Below are positions 32,401 to 44,680 of a DNA stretch of 51,357 nt, piece by piece. Numbering within the stretch: position 1 is the first letter of the stretch; each line of letters starts with the position of its first letter. The notes below the pieces were generated by a model. That model did not search any database. It saw only the letters and a list, made by a program, of their open reading frames with translations, and had not been told where the DNA came from. The DNA is from Halocafeteria seosinensis (Eukaryota; Sar; Bigyra; Bicosoecida): positions 1-51,357 of the forward strand of contig LVLI01000583.1 of NCBI GenBank assembly GCA_001687465.1, written 5' to 3'. Position numbers and translations under genes: made by a program.

Positions 32401-34753
32401 CATTAGCATTGGAAGACGGCACTGCGTTAACAAAACATTTCCCGGATATTGGCCCTATATGGGAAACGTTCTGGACGCTAGTACTTCTGCTTACAACATC
32501 GATTCTGTTGGTGGAAGAAGCTTGGAATCTGTGTATTCCGAAAAAACTTATGTTCGGGATATTGTTTTGATTGGCTTCCGTGGAGTTGGGAAGTCAACTC
32601 TAGCAAGGTTTCTCGCCATGTGGTTTGGGGCCGAACGAGTAGATATTGATGATGATATTTGTCACAATTTCGGGATGGAGAAGTGTGAAGATATAATATC
32701 TGCGTTTGGTTGGGGTAAGTTTCGAGAGTGTGAAACTTCGTCTCTCTTAAAACGCTTGGATGAATCGGGCTTATCAAGTTTGAGAGTGATCTCTTGCGGT
32801 GGAGGAATAATCGAAGAAGAAAGAGCCCGAGAGGCCCTGAAGCTTGCTTCTGACGCCATAGTACTCTGGCTACAGAGGCCACTGGAGGAGTGTATTGACA
32901 CTGTACTCTCCCGTTCTTCGACTGCAACAGCTGAGCAACTTAAAGAGCTATACTATCGACGGAAGCAGTGGTATCACCAGTGTGCAACACTTTCCTTTTA
33001 TTGCTCGTCTGCTGCCTCGCTTCAAGAGGTCGAGTTTCTCTTTGTGCAATTTGTCTCACGAGTATTATGTAGATCACTGGGAAGGCGCTGGTTCCAGGAA
33101 GCGGCGTTTGGGCCTTTATCGGGACCACTGAAACCAGGGTTGTGGTCTAAGTTCGTTTGCGTAAATTTATCTGACGTTCGGTACAAGACAGATCCCGCGT
33201 TCTGGAGAATGATTTGTCAGGGGTCAGATGTTGTGGAACTACGTGTCGACGAATTCGTATCGCTTGACACGGAGTTTATACAAGAGCAAATTTGGCATAT
33301 GAGACGTATGCTACCATCACATATGAGTTTGATGTTCACAGTTCGAACTTCCGGGGAAGGTGGTAACGTTGCTTTGTCAAGAGACCAGTATGTGGCTCTT
33401 CTTCACCTTGGTATTCGTTGTGGATGCGATCTCGTTGATATTGAATCGTGGCTGTCAGGCACTATACTAACTAGTGTTCTAGCGACATGCAAACGTACGG
33501 GTTGCTATTCCGTTCTGTCTAAGCATGTATTAGATCCTCTGCAAATCAATGATGCTACCGTGCGAGAGTTCGTACTTCCTCTCTGCCAGTGGCGACCAGA
33601 CTATGTCAAATTCATTCCTGTTGTGAACTCTCAGGAAGATGCTCTGGCCTTGTCTAGCTGTTCGAGGAGACTGCGGAAGTATGTGGTCGACCAGTTCAAC
33701 GTCGACCTTATATGTTTCGGCATGGGTGACAGCGGTAAAATTTCGCGAGTATACAATGAGTGTCTAACTCCCGTTACTCACGACTACCTTACGCGAGCGG
33801 CTGCTCCTGGTCAGTTATCTGCGTATAGTATCAATCAAATGCGGCGCCAGCTTTGTATCATTGACTCTAAGCAATACAGCCTGTACGGGAAGGATATATC
33901 ATCGTCTTTTTCACCGGTGTTACAAAACTCAGGGCTTAACTACCTGCTTGAGTCCCCTAACTATACGATCATTGAGTGTGAGTCTTCCTTGGAATTTATC
34001 GAGGAAGCAAAACATATGTACCGTCTCGGAGGGGCCAATGTAACGGCACCATACAAGCACGACGCAATCGCTCTTGTAGAGTCTTTATCCTACCCTGCGA
34101 ATTCGATTGGAGCTGTTAACACTATCCTAAGGCAATGCGATAATGGCACTGTGAGGTTAAGAGGTGACAATACTGATTGGTTAGGTATTGCGGGTCCCGT
34201 ATACCAGAGGCTCGCTTGGATAGGAAGCGTCAATGCGTCAGCCATAAGTGGCATCGTAATAGGAGCAGGAGGTGCTTCGCGTGCTGCCATATTTGCGTTG
34301 CTCAAACTGGGATGTCGTGTCACTGTCGTCAATCGGACGATATCAAAGGCTCAACGTCTAGCGGAAGAATTCAATATTGACTACGCTGACACACCAGAGT
34401 CCCTCGTTCAGTCGGAAGGGTGCAATGGTCCCCAGGTTATCGTGAACACGCTTCCTGGCGATTGCTCTCTTGAGTTGCCCATGGATGTTTTCAAAATGAG
34501 CGTCAATACAATTGCAATGGATGTTAGCTATCGCCCATGTGTAACTTCTTTTCTGTCACAGGCTATCGACAATGGCGCTATTATCATTACGGGGGTTGAA
34601 ATGCTCTACTGTCAAGGAGTTTGCTCGTTTGAGCGATGGTTGGAACGCACTGCCCCTGCCGGCATTATGCTTGAGGCACTATATGAGGAATACTCCCGTT
34701 TAGAGCCTCAAGTTCTGCAACTATGGAGGCCTCAATCATTGTTGTCATCCTAA
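29435..34753 (+). CDS. Pentafunctional AROM polypeptide (shikimate pathway)
   Basis: Exons 29435-29611, 29698-30017, 30129-30850 and 30918-34753 give 1684 residues, slightly above the usual length near 1600. It carries five enzymes of the pathway to EPSP (steps 2-6 towards chorismate), in the standard AROM order. 3-Dehydroquinate synthase spans about 1-445 (GIGGGVVGDLSGFVAATYMRG, DSSIGGKTGVN, NFGHTLGHGIEAL). EPSP synthase spans about 450-935 (NFPSSKSLCNRALLLAALS, VQNSGTTARFITAAS, KECDRIAQM). Shikimate kinase has its P-loop GFRGVGKST at about 958. Type I 3-dehydroquinase begins about 1170 (VVELRVDEF) with the Schiff-base lysine in YVKFIPV (about 1303). Shikimate dehydrogenase begins about 1390 (LYGKDISSSFSP, NVTAPYK, GDNTDWLG). 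All active-site motifs look intact. All three introns lie in the synthase part; the remaining 3.8 kb is one exon. Cytosolic location is expected, as no targeting leader is visible. Confidence 0.97.
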
Positions 34754-35329
34754 CAGAGCTTGTTCAAAAACGGGTAAACACAAGGTTGCAATACACACTT
34801 CTCGTGTTTATGTTAGTACCACTTGTCTGGACTCTAACCTAGCCTCCAGGAGCTGAGAGCACGAGAGAATGACCGACGCAGAACAAAATAACCTGATGCA
34901 GTGTGTTCTCGTTTACTCTATAATTTAAAAGTAGGGTCGACGTATGCGCTGTCATCAAGTCTTGCACTGTGTAACACAGCACTTTGTTGTTCCCGCGAAC
35001 TGGCTTCAACAGCGGAGGCACTGACTACCACCATGAGCTGAAGTGGGACTTACTCTCAGATGCTGACGTAGACTTGTCAAAAGTTGTACCAGCAATTGAT
35101 ACACACGCATACATCTGCGTATACGTACTCTAGTCCCAATTTGTCATATGCTGCTCTGAATTGTGGACAGACGTTGTCTTCCGACAAAGACAGTAGGGAG
35201 GGGAATGCATGCATATGAATACATTCGACCTCATGTGTCTAGTACTCCCAAAGCATATATTAATTTGAGCTATTTTCCCCCGAGTAAATGCGGATGTTAA
35301 CTAGAAGCTAGAGTCGTGTTCGATAAACG
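34754..35329. other. Spacer between AROM and the WW-repeat gene
   Basis: 580 bases. It should hold the AROM 3' end and the promoter of the next gene. Short frames only; no RNA gene or repeat was recognised. Confidence 0.4.
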
Positions 35330-38300
35330 ATGTCATCGTTATCCACTCCTGCAACGTCGAACGTGGCCAGTGCCACTGCCAGGACGAGCAAGAATTTCCC
35401 GATGGAGCCTCAGCAGAGCGCAGTCATACCAACAGAGAGCACGTCGGCAAATCCGGAAGATAAAACTGCCCCATTGTTTCCGAGTAGTCTGTCCAAAACG
35501 CACTCGAGTGTTGACGTCTCCACAGAGAAACACAGTGAACGACCTCCCACGAATTCCTCCTCTCCTGCACAGATAGGAGAGGTCGTGGCTTTACCGGAGC
35601 CTTTGCGATCATTTCAAGAGTACGATGCTTTTCTTGACGAGGAGACGGGACACGAATACTTCTATAACCGGCGGACACATGAATCAACGTGGGTAGCGCC
35701 ATATGAAGAGCTACTGAACCCACGACTGCAAGCGTACTTACTTTTGTCAAAGCTGATGTATAATCCGTACGATCCTGAACAGCCACATCCACTTTCCAGT
35801 CAAGGTACGGTCTTTGCGAAGTAGAACAAGCAGTCATTCATTATCCTGTATGCTAGCTCCTTTCAGGTGATTGGAGCTTGTACTTGGATGAAGAATCATT
35901 GAACCTTTACTATGTACGTCTGGTTTTTCAAATATGCTGTATCTACTTATATTTTTGCACGCTAGTTGGAATGATTGCTGCTATGTTTATGTTGTGCAGT
36001 GCAACGACGAAACAGGAGAAAGTTGTTGGGAATGCCCCAGTGACTGGGATCCGGAAAACGCAATGGTTCCGCCACTTGCTGTGCTTTCTGGTAACATGGA
36101 AGGAGAATGGATCAACTTGGTAAGTGTTCCGTTCAGCGTCTCAGTAAGTATAACTCTCCTCCTTGATCTACAATGTGCTACAGCTTAATGATGAAAGCAA
36201 TAATCCCGCGGCTGACGATTCACCTGCTAGCGTCGAAGCTCCTGGACATTCCACGGAGGAGCCAGTACTACACGACAGCGCCAATAACAACGCACCGCAG
36301 AATTTGAACTCCACGAAAGAGCCCGCCATAGATGGAAACAATAAAATGTCTAATGGTACTCTATCCTCCCCGCAGACAGCGGAGCATGACCCAAATCCCA
36401 CTGCCGACAAGGACGCAGAGGAAAACAACAAGTTATGGTTCGTCTACCGGGATTTCGAAACGTTGCAGCAGTACTTCACCAATCCTGAAACCCATGAAAC
36501 AGTTTGGGAACCACCGCGAGCCATTGCTTGTTTAGTGGTTGACCACGAGTATGCACCTATTCAACCTGGGAAATGGAAGGAGTATGTCCACGACTACTCA
36601 GAGAGCGAGAATAGTTACGTCGCTAGGGTTCATAATTGGGAAATTTATGAAGACGCTGCAACAGGTCTCATGTACTACCACAACACAGATTCTAAAGAAA
36701 CGACGTGGGAAGTACCGGACGAGGTAAAAACTGCTACTGCTGAAGAATTCGAGGCAGGAGATAGTACGGTGCCGGAAATAGCCCAAGATCAAGAGCGCAG
36801 CGATGCACCTTCGACGGGTAAGTTCCTTGTTTATGACTCTTAACGTTACTTCAGGCGGCCAAGACGATGCTCCACGTCGCAGAGGAGACGCAAGTGAAAG
36901 ACGGAGACTTACCGGTAGAAGTTTTCGAGGTAAGACATAGTAAAGCTGTACAAGAGGCTGAGGAGTCCGCGCCGGAACGTGCGTCCTCAGATATATCCGA
37001 CCAACAGAAAACTCCACAATCTAAGACAAACGACAACACCATTGCTCCCACGTCGAGAGAAGCAGAACCTATCAGCACATGTGTGTCGAAAACAAGCATA
37101 TCGGTGTCACCGGGGTCGTCCGATGTGCAGTCGGATGCCGTAACCAACGCCGTTACAGACAATTCAGATCCAGGTCACGGAAAAGAAGCAGATAGTTCCT
37201 TGCTGAGAACTGGAGTCGATAGTGCCATTAACAAGACTGAGACCCATCCAGGTACTGATCAAACCCATGAAGAGTTCGGAAAAGGCGATGCAAACGCAGG
37301 CAATGCCACAGTTGAGGAACCGGTCATATTCGAATCCAACGGGGGCACGGATGGCCAGTCTACTACTGTTCAGCAGGCGCCAAAGGCCGCTCGTACAACA
37401 TCACTCTCAGAAACGTTGATCATCGACGTATCGGCAACAAGTAATGCCGATGTTACTGAAGCTGAAACAACCGTTACAAGTAGTGCTGTAAGCTCATCAA
37501 GGTCGCCAACCGGCTCAAACGTCGCGAAACAAGAAACCGCTGGTTCTCCCTCAGCCCAAAGGGAAACAGAATATGGCTCCAGCAGTGTTTCAACGACGGC
37601 TAGTGCATTCCCGTCTAAGGCAACGGCTACTGCAACAGAGCAACCAAGAGAAAAACAGTCGGACACGCCTTCCCCAAGCTCACCCTCCCATAAGAGTCCT
37701 CAAAGAAGGAGCAACGCGGTCTCTGAAACGCGATATACCTCTCCTAACAGCTCCGGTTCAGCTCGAGACGTTCTTGCTTTGAACGTCCCCAAGCCCAATC
37801 CTCCTCCTGAGGTCGCAACGAATGCCGTAGTGGCTCCCCCATCGCAAAAGCGGAAATTGGTTGGGATAAACTTCTTCGAAGGTCAGACACGACCTACTGG
37901 AGGACTGCAATCATTTCTCGCTTCAGTTCAAGGGAATGATCAAGGAGATAGTGAAGCTTCAGCGGGGGAAGGAACACTGGAGGAAGCTCCAGTAAATACT
38001 GAAAATGCATCTGGAACACACGACACGACGACACAAGCAAGTGACTCCCATCAAGAGCAGGCCAAGACGGAGTACAAGGCGGTTCCTTACACTATCGACT
38101 ATCCGGCAGCTCCGCCTAAACCTTCTACCACTCCGAACCCGTCCTTCTTTGGGTTTGGAGCACTCACCGGCGTAGTAAGAACGAAGAAATACAAGAGCAA
38201 GCCCTTGCCTCCAGAAATGTCCGGATCGGAGACCGCCCAGGATCAGCCAACACCGGGGACGGGAAACGGCCAGGCGGAAGAAGAAACGGAGACAATAAAA

Positions 38301-38960
38301 GAGAAGGTGCTGAAAGCGAAGCAAGCAAAAGAATTGGAGGAAGCGGAGGCGAAAGAATTGGATAATAAGGATCTTGACGGAGACAATAGTGAAAAATTGA
38401 ACACCCTTCACACACTCTCTGGAATCTGTGGGCTATCACCACAGGAGATGGCCAAATCGTTAGAGCGGTTCAAAGCAACCAGTAATAGTCAGGTCGGCGT
38501 GCTTTGTTGGGTACAAACGCACATGAAGAAACTCAAGTCGCAATTACGAAATGCTGAAGCAGCAGTCAAACAGCTCGAGGGGGATACTTCCGGTCGGTTG
38601 GAAGAAGCTCAAGAGAATCTTTCCAAGTTACTAAACTCCCTGAAGCAGTTACAGGAATGGGAGCAAAAGGAGCGGGAGCGACGACGGAGAATGAATTCCG
38701 AGATGAACAAACACTTGCAGCAAATGAAACAAGAAGAAGAGCAAGAAGTGGCATCCAAGCGAGAGAAAATACAGCAGCAGAAGGAACGGTATAAGCAGCG
38801 CCTGAAAGAAACCAAAACTGAAGCAAAGAATAGGGCGAAGATGAAAGGTGCTGAGGAGAGAAAGCTGGTAGAAGCCAAAATGAGGGAGAAAAAATTAGCA
38901 GAAGAGGAAGCTTTAAGGAAGAAGCGAGAACGAATTCGAGCCGCCAAAAAATCTAAGTGA
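35330..38960 (+). CDS. Protein with four WW-type repeats and basic coiled-coil tail
   Basis: Exons 35330-35804, 35867-35913, 36000-36119, 36184-36817 and 36883-38960 give 1117 residues. Four WW-like repeats occur: about 101-126 (EYFYNRRTHESTWVAP, first Trp replaced), 161-187 (WSLYLDEESLNLYY to SCWECP, split by an intron), 299-325 (WFVYRDF to THETVWEPP) and 366-392 (WEIYEDAATGLMYYHN to TTWEVP). WW domains bind Pro-rich or phospho-Ser-Pro ligands. A long Ser/Thr/Glu-rich segment (about 430-800) is probably disordered. The last 170 residues are Lys/Glu/Gln-rich and helical, starting near MKKLKSQLRNAEAAV, and look like a coiled coil ending in a basic AAKKSK. The architecture recalls splicing or transcription scaffold proteins, but I see no FF domain and cannot name an orthologue. 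For the last intron, the 65-base choice is preferred over a 37-base alternative because it leads into the long frame. Confidence 0.85.
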
Positions 38961-39019
38961 AACGCGACTTGCAACTGAACCTAGTGTGCATTCACATAGC
39001 TATAAATACTTGTTGCGAA

Positions 39020-42000
39020 TTATAAAAACGTCCGGCTAAATCGATCGATTCCAAAGGAGAGAGCCGTGTCCGCCCCGAGTAAGACGAGGAAAGCATTACG
39101 AGAAAACCCTTCTGGAATCGGGATCACTTGAAGCATTTCAGTGATGTCAGGGTACAAGTTGAGGCTTGCTATATACACCAAGCAGAAAATGAGAAGCAGT
39201 CCCCTCCATAGTTTTGTATTGTCCTTCAGGGGCTCCATGAAAGGCTCTCCATGGTAATTCACTGCAAAAGTTGTGGCTTGCATCGAGAGGGTCAACAAAA
39301 ATACGACACTATTAATAATGTTCGGTTTGAACTGCTTATCCATATCCATGTTCGGGTCAATATACGATGAAAACATGTACACAGTTAAGGCCATTGAGGA
39401 TAAATGAATGAAGAATTGCCCAAAAATAGAAACCAGTAGCTGTCGGTTGAAGACCGAACTGTGTGGTCGCTCCTTAGTTAAACCTTCATAAGGTTTTCCA
39501 AACGAAATAAACATAAAAAAGAGAGCCTGCGACATTCCCGAGATTGTTGCTTGTGTATCCCCGGACTTCACTCCATAGAGCGACAAAGCCGAAAGCTGAT
39601 AACTAGCCAACAAGGAGTTAACAGCTAAAATACGAAACATTTGATGAGTCGTAACGAGTGTTCTCCTTCCTTCCCTGATGATAACTGGTACAACCTCGAT
39701 TGACGGCTTCTTGGAAGTAAACGGAGCAGCTATAGAAGCGTCACCGAATTGCGCGACTTGGCTTTCCATGGACATTTCCTTCTGAAGTTCCTGGATCTGC
39801 TTGTCCAATTGCTGGTTGGGAGCACTGGCACCCGTCTGTTGCTGCTGTTGGATTCTCTGTTCCTGGGTGTTTTGCAATCTCTCAGAAACGCTTTCGAGAT
39901 CCGGGTTCGAGATGATGGATATACCAACGACGGACTGCTTCAATGCACCTACATCGTTAGTTCCATCTCCGCACATTAATGTGGACGTTCCCATTCTATT
40001 CAAGGCAGTGATGATGTGTTCCTTTTGAGTTGGAGACACTCTAGCAAAAACTGACGCATTAAGATATACTTTCTCCAGAACACCCTTGTCATACTCCAAT
40101 TCAAGCCTTTCGAGCGCCGCTCCTGTCACGGCAAGTGAATAGTTATCCACTTGCTCTTGCAAAAATTTACTCGTGTCAAACAAGCCTCGTTCTGGGGTGG
40201 AGTTTGTGTAGTGGTCCAGATATTCCCATATTAAAGTCCCAGACTCATCGTCGAAGTTGATCACTCGAGAACTGGAGGAGGATGTTAGAGAGCACTGGTA
40301 AGCAACAGCAGCAGCAGTAAACGCATTGTCTCCAGTTATCATAATGAGCCGATGATTGGAGTCCTTGAGGGATCGAATCACCTTCTCAGACGAGGGTTTA
40401 AGGGGACAATCTACAACCAGAAATCCTACGAACGTCAAATCTTTCTCTAATTCTTCTCTTGATTCGAATTTGTCCCGTACATGCCCACTACGTCCTGTTT
40501 TGGAACTGATGTCGAGCTCCTTGTACGCAAGAGCTAGGACTCGGCATCCCGCAGCTGTTAGTCTCAATGCTGCTTCACTATAGTGTTCAGGGGTCTCTCG
40601 CAGCAAACGCTGAATTACCTCTGGAGCTCCTTTCACGCATACATAACATTGGTTGCTATCAGTGGGGTGGACCACTGTGCACATCCTTTTGAGCGCAGAC
40701 GAAAACGGATACCTGTGCAAAACATTTATAGCTTTGGAGGAGTTTGAGTCCTTCATCGTATTGTGTCCAACGGCTCTCCATCCCATTGATTGCAGGACGG
40801 CGATCTCTAAAGGATCACCTACCATATCACCCTTAGATTTTTCCTTCTCCGGTTTTGAGAGTGAGGGCTTCTTCGAAGCTGCCGCTTTTCCTATACTGGA
40901 GACATTGTTGCATCCCGCCAAAACAGTAGTGGTGTTCGCTTTAGCAAGGTGTGGCTCTACTAAAGGGAAGCCTGCTATGCATGCAGGGCCTTTGTCTTTC
41001 CCAGATTTCGGTGTTAGGTTGGTAACGAGTCCCTTGACATACACCTTTTCGGTGGTTAGAGTTCCTGTCTTATCAAAGCAGCAGGTGTCAACTTTTCCGC
41101 TCATTGGGATTCTAAAGGGTTCCGTGCAGAAAATTGCCTGACGAGTGAGGGCGCCCAGAGACGTGCTCACTGCCATAGAGAGTTCCAACGGAAGTTCTGG
41201 CGGAACGACGGATGTTAAGATCATTATACAATGTAGTGTGAGCTTAAACCGAGATCGACTTTCGTCCTGAACACCATGATACAAGACGTATGATGATGCT
41301 ATGATCGCAAAGAACAACAGAAGTAGCAGGAAAAAGTAAGCTTCCGTGTTATCCACTGTGACACGTTCCGAAGAAAATAAAATTGTCCGCATCAAATCAC
41401 CTTGAGCGGTATAATAGCCTGTGCGTAATACAACAGCCTTGGCGTACTCGTCCTGAGAGGAATCACTCGATACACCAGAGCAGGAGATGATGTTGGTACC
41501 GCCGTAAATGACATTGGATGTATAATCAGAAAACCAGGACTTCTCATCTTTTGCATCGCTTTTGTTTTGATCTGTCGAAATTGCCTCTTTAACGTGCGGA
41601 ATGCTCTCACCAGTAAGCATAGCCTCATTAACAATTGATTGTCCCTCCAGAAGCATAACGTCAGCTGGACAAACCGAATCATCTTCCACTGCTTTAGAAT
41701 GTTTGCCGGTAAAGTAGTCGTACAGGCTTCTCATCGTTGGCTGTTTTGGTGCTTCCATTGCAGTTGAAGGATTGCGCTCCTTTTCCTCCTTGTATTCCCG
41801 CATCTTGCGCGTATACACTGTCAAAGGGTTTTCAGGTTTGGCTGCTGCCTGTTGCGCTTCCCGTTCAGCCTTGTCTTTGGTTTTCAGTTGGATGATGTCT
41901 CCCGGGAGTAGTTTGGCTGCATCAACTACCGTCCATTGGCCCTGCGTACACAAGACAACATTGTCAACAGGTAAATACTCTGAAAAATGGAGATAGGAGA

Positions 42001-43362
42001 ACTTAAGCTTACATCACGCAGTGCGTTGACCGGAGCCGGGTGAGGTCGCATTTGCCTCAACGAGCTGTGTTGGTGAAGCCTTTGGAGAACCTGTGTTGCC
42101 TCCAGGAAAACTAGCATGAACAGTGTAAACAAGCTGTAATACCAGTATTCGTCGAGGCACCAAAGTAAAACACAAAACATTTGAAAGACAAAGAACGGCG
42201 CAAGAGCATGCTCCTTGAACAATTCTCCAAAACTTGGTAATGGAAGCTTAAGGTCATTGCTGTCATCTCCATACATCTCTTGCAAGCGTTGAACCGTTGA
42301 CGTTCTCAACCCAGGAAAATGCTTGTACCACGAAGAGTTCCGCTGCAACGGGAACGAAAGTGGTCTTACAACGGTCCTTTTGTTTGCACCTGCGTGGTAC
42401 TCTACAACATAACGCGTATGCTGGAAGTCCAGCAAAAACAATTGGGGGTTTTTCGACTCGTTTCTACGACTAGTGTAGTCCCCCCCTCTTTCAGCTTCAA
42501 GCTCTTCAATTTCATCAACAAATGATTCCAAAGGGACGAGCGGTATAATCGCAGGTTTACCCTTATTTTTCTGTGGAAATATGGCGACATAATCAGCATC
42601 GGCGGGCGTAGAGTTGACCTGCACTCGATATACGGCATCAACGATGTTTTTTTAGACTCGGGACACTTGAGATTGTTAGGAAGCACGAACCTGGCGATAT
42701 AAAAAGAAGGCTTCGTACTCTACGGACCACTCTTGTAATAAAAAGCACAATCCTTGTAAGCATGCAATAACGGGTATCAAAAAGTAGCATACCGCCGCAC
42801 GGATATCATACGGAGCCATCTGTACCAGCATATTTGGTTTAATATCCTCTTCTTGTTGGTCTTCTTCCTCCTCGGTGGTGGCACCCTTTCCCTGATGATG
42901 CTGCTCTAGTGTTTCTGGACTGTCAAATAGGTCATCCAGATTGTCATTTGCGTCCATGGTAGTTTGGCTATGACTCTCTAGTGTTCTCGTAGAGTTTCGT
43001 AGCGCAGCTTCGTCTTGCTGCGCTTGCTGAATAGCGTCTTCAGAAGGGTTGACGACGGCAAAGTAATAGGTTCCCGCGATGAGAAGTAGGTAGAGGACAA
43101 CAAATGGCCACTTATCCAGTGTGGTCCATTTGTGTCGTTTCTTGAGCCAAAGTGTCTTGGTGATGCGATTCTTCACTTGCGGGTGAAACAACACATCATT
43201 CATGTCCCTTTCATACGCTTCAAGTCCCTCCTTTTGTTCCCGAGGACTCGCTTTCTCCTCCTCCTCCTCCTTATTATTAATAATATCATCATCATCTTTA
43301 TCATCATGGTTCCTCGTCGTCCTCTTGGACGCACGGTGTCGAAGACCACCCTCAGACGACAT
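39020..43362 (-). CDS. P5A-type P-type ATPase (Spf1/ATP13A1-like)
   Basis: Minus-strand exons 42691-43362, 42013-42618 and 39020-41941 give 1399 residues. Landmarks in order: an acidic N-terminus (DDKDDDD, EEEEE); membrane segments including WPFVVLYLLLIAGTYYF; actuator-domain TGES at about 536; the P5A-specific VVPPELPLELS in the membrane at about 671; phosphorylated D715 in CFDKTGTLT; MITGDN; MCGDGTNDVGAL; and GDASIAAPFTSK after a Gln-rich loop. P5A pumps are endoplasmic-reticulum ATPases that extract misinserted transmembrane helices. The actuator domain carries about 65 extra charged residues between LPGDII and CPADVMLLEG compared with the human protein as I know it. The second intron is taken as 71 bases (41942-42012), because this alone restores the expected spacing from the NALRD end to QWTVV. 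The gene diverges from the next one at 43845. Confidence 0.95.
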
Positions 43363-43844
43363 TACTTTGAGAACAAGAAAAGTGAATGAGGGAGAGAGTG
43401 GGAACGCACGCTTCTAGCTAGCAAGCTGAATGAATATTCACCTGCATGTATGCATGCAAGGTGGCATGCAGTCTGGAATGGGATAAAGCGACAAAGAAGA
43501 AGATAAGGCAATCAATTAAGGGTTTTCTCTGACACATACACACACACGCACACAGAAAGAGTTCTTTGTAGCACTCTCCTACTTATAGAAGCGCATTCTA
43601 CCGTACATTCCTACTGCATTGGCTAATACAGTACACCTTCTAAGTCACCGGCGTAGCGCTGCTTGAAGTCACTCACCACCCAGTGGCACCCACCAAGGTG
43701 TCTGTCTGTCCCAGGCTGAGGCAGGCAGGCACATGCACATGCACATGACCTTTTTTCTCTCGGGCAATTGATTGTCTACGAGCGCAGATTAATATGTGGT
43801 TTGCTGACAGCACACTGTCATAGGTAGTTCACTAGGCAAGGGAA
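43363..43844. other. Divergent promoter region, P5A ATPase / one-TM protein
   Basis: 480 bases between two divergent ATGs. It contains a GCATGC-rich palindromic cluster (about 43441-43470: tgcatgtatgcatgc, then ggcatgca), a CA-rich run (43538-43554) and a threefold cacatg repeat (about 43730-43748). These could be regulatory or simple-sequence noise. No gene is seen. Confidence 0.45.
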
Positions 43845-44680
43845 ATGACGTCGAACCTGTCCCACACCTCCAAAGTGCATGGGAATCCCAGCATCACAGA
43901 CTATGCAGCTAGCAGCAACAGCGACAAGAGTTTGCCTGCATCACTATCAGCCTCTTCATCCTCCTCTCTCGGAGGAGCAGAGGCACAACAGCGAGGGAAC
44001 GGTGGTGTTCCCATGGACCTGAATGTGGATGGCAGCAAGAGAGAGACAGATACGAGGTGGTGGATTGGACTCGGTATTTCGGCCACAGTTGCAGCCGTAA
44101 CTGTGACAACAGCGACGTGGATGGGATGGAAATATCGGAAGCGAATTGGACAGTACTTGTATACACTATGGTATGGCTCCGAAGAGCGTCTGCATAAACA
44201 GTATATCTGCCAGTCTCTGGATATAGTGGACCGCAATATTGACGCCATTGAAGAAGAGTTCTCACAAGTATACAACCAACTAGAGTCACTCCTAAAGGAA
44301 GCTTCGGAAAACGCAAGTGAAGAAAACGCACTGGAGTACAAGCGTAAAATCCAAGCGCTGCTACTTACATTGAATGAAGGCAAAAACGAAGCGGAGTCAG
44401 TCTTGGCCAATTTGGACCAGGTACGTTGAAACCTTTGTAAGCGCAGATGAATATACCGGTATGTGCAAAGTTATGTCTTTGTCATGTGTAACGAAAGGCG
44501 CAGCTTGTTATAAGGCGACTTAGTGATGGTCAAGAAATCGAGAATGTAGAAGAGGAGAAACAAAGGAAGAAGAAACTAAGCGAGAGAATCGACACACTGA
44601 CTGCTATGTGGGAATCGCTATGTATCCAGGCGCGGCAGAAGAATGCAGTACTTCAAAGAATGGATGACATCTATTCTTAG
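43845..44680 (+). CDS. Single-pass membrane protein with helical C-terminal region
   Basis: Exons 43845-44420 and 44504-44680 give 250 residues. The first 70 residues are Ser/Ala/Gly-rich and polar. One hydrophobic segment at about 72-95 (WWIGLGISATVAAVTVTTAT) is followed by a basic WKYRKRIG. The rest is predicted helical and charged: LDIVDRNIDAIEEEFSQVY, ALEYKRKIQALLLTLNEGK, then in exon 2 EEEKQRKKKLSERIDTL. This could be a helical bundle or coiled coil facing the cytosol, somewhat BAG-like in length and pattern, but key residues were not verified. The intron has a GTACGT donor and a CGCAG acceptor and keeps phase. No signal peptide is visible. The family is not recognised. Confidence 0.75.

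Noticed and set aside
36818-36854. 37-base intron in the WW-repeat gene
   Set aside because: The acceptor at 36881-36882 gives a 65-base intron of normal size that leads in phase into the long final exon; the 37-base version needs an extra intron downstream.
40653-41141. 162-codon plus-strand ORF inside the P5A ATPase gene
   Set aside because: It is the antisense of a strongly conserved coding region and has no features of its own.
41978-42012. 35-base intron in the P5A ATPase gene
   Set aside because: The 71-base alternative ending at 41942 restores the spacing expected in the actuator domain and matches the other introns in size.
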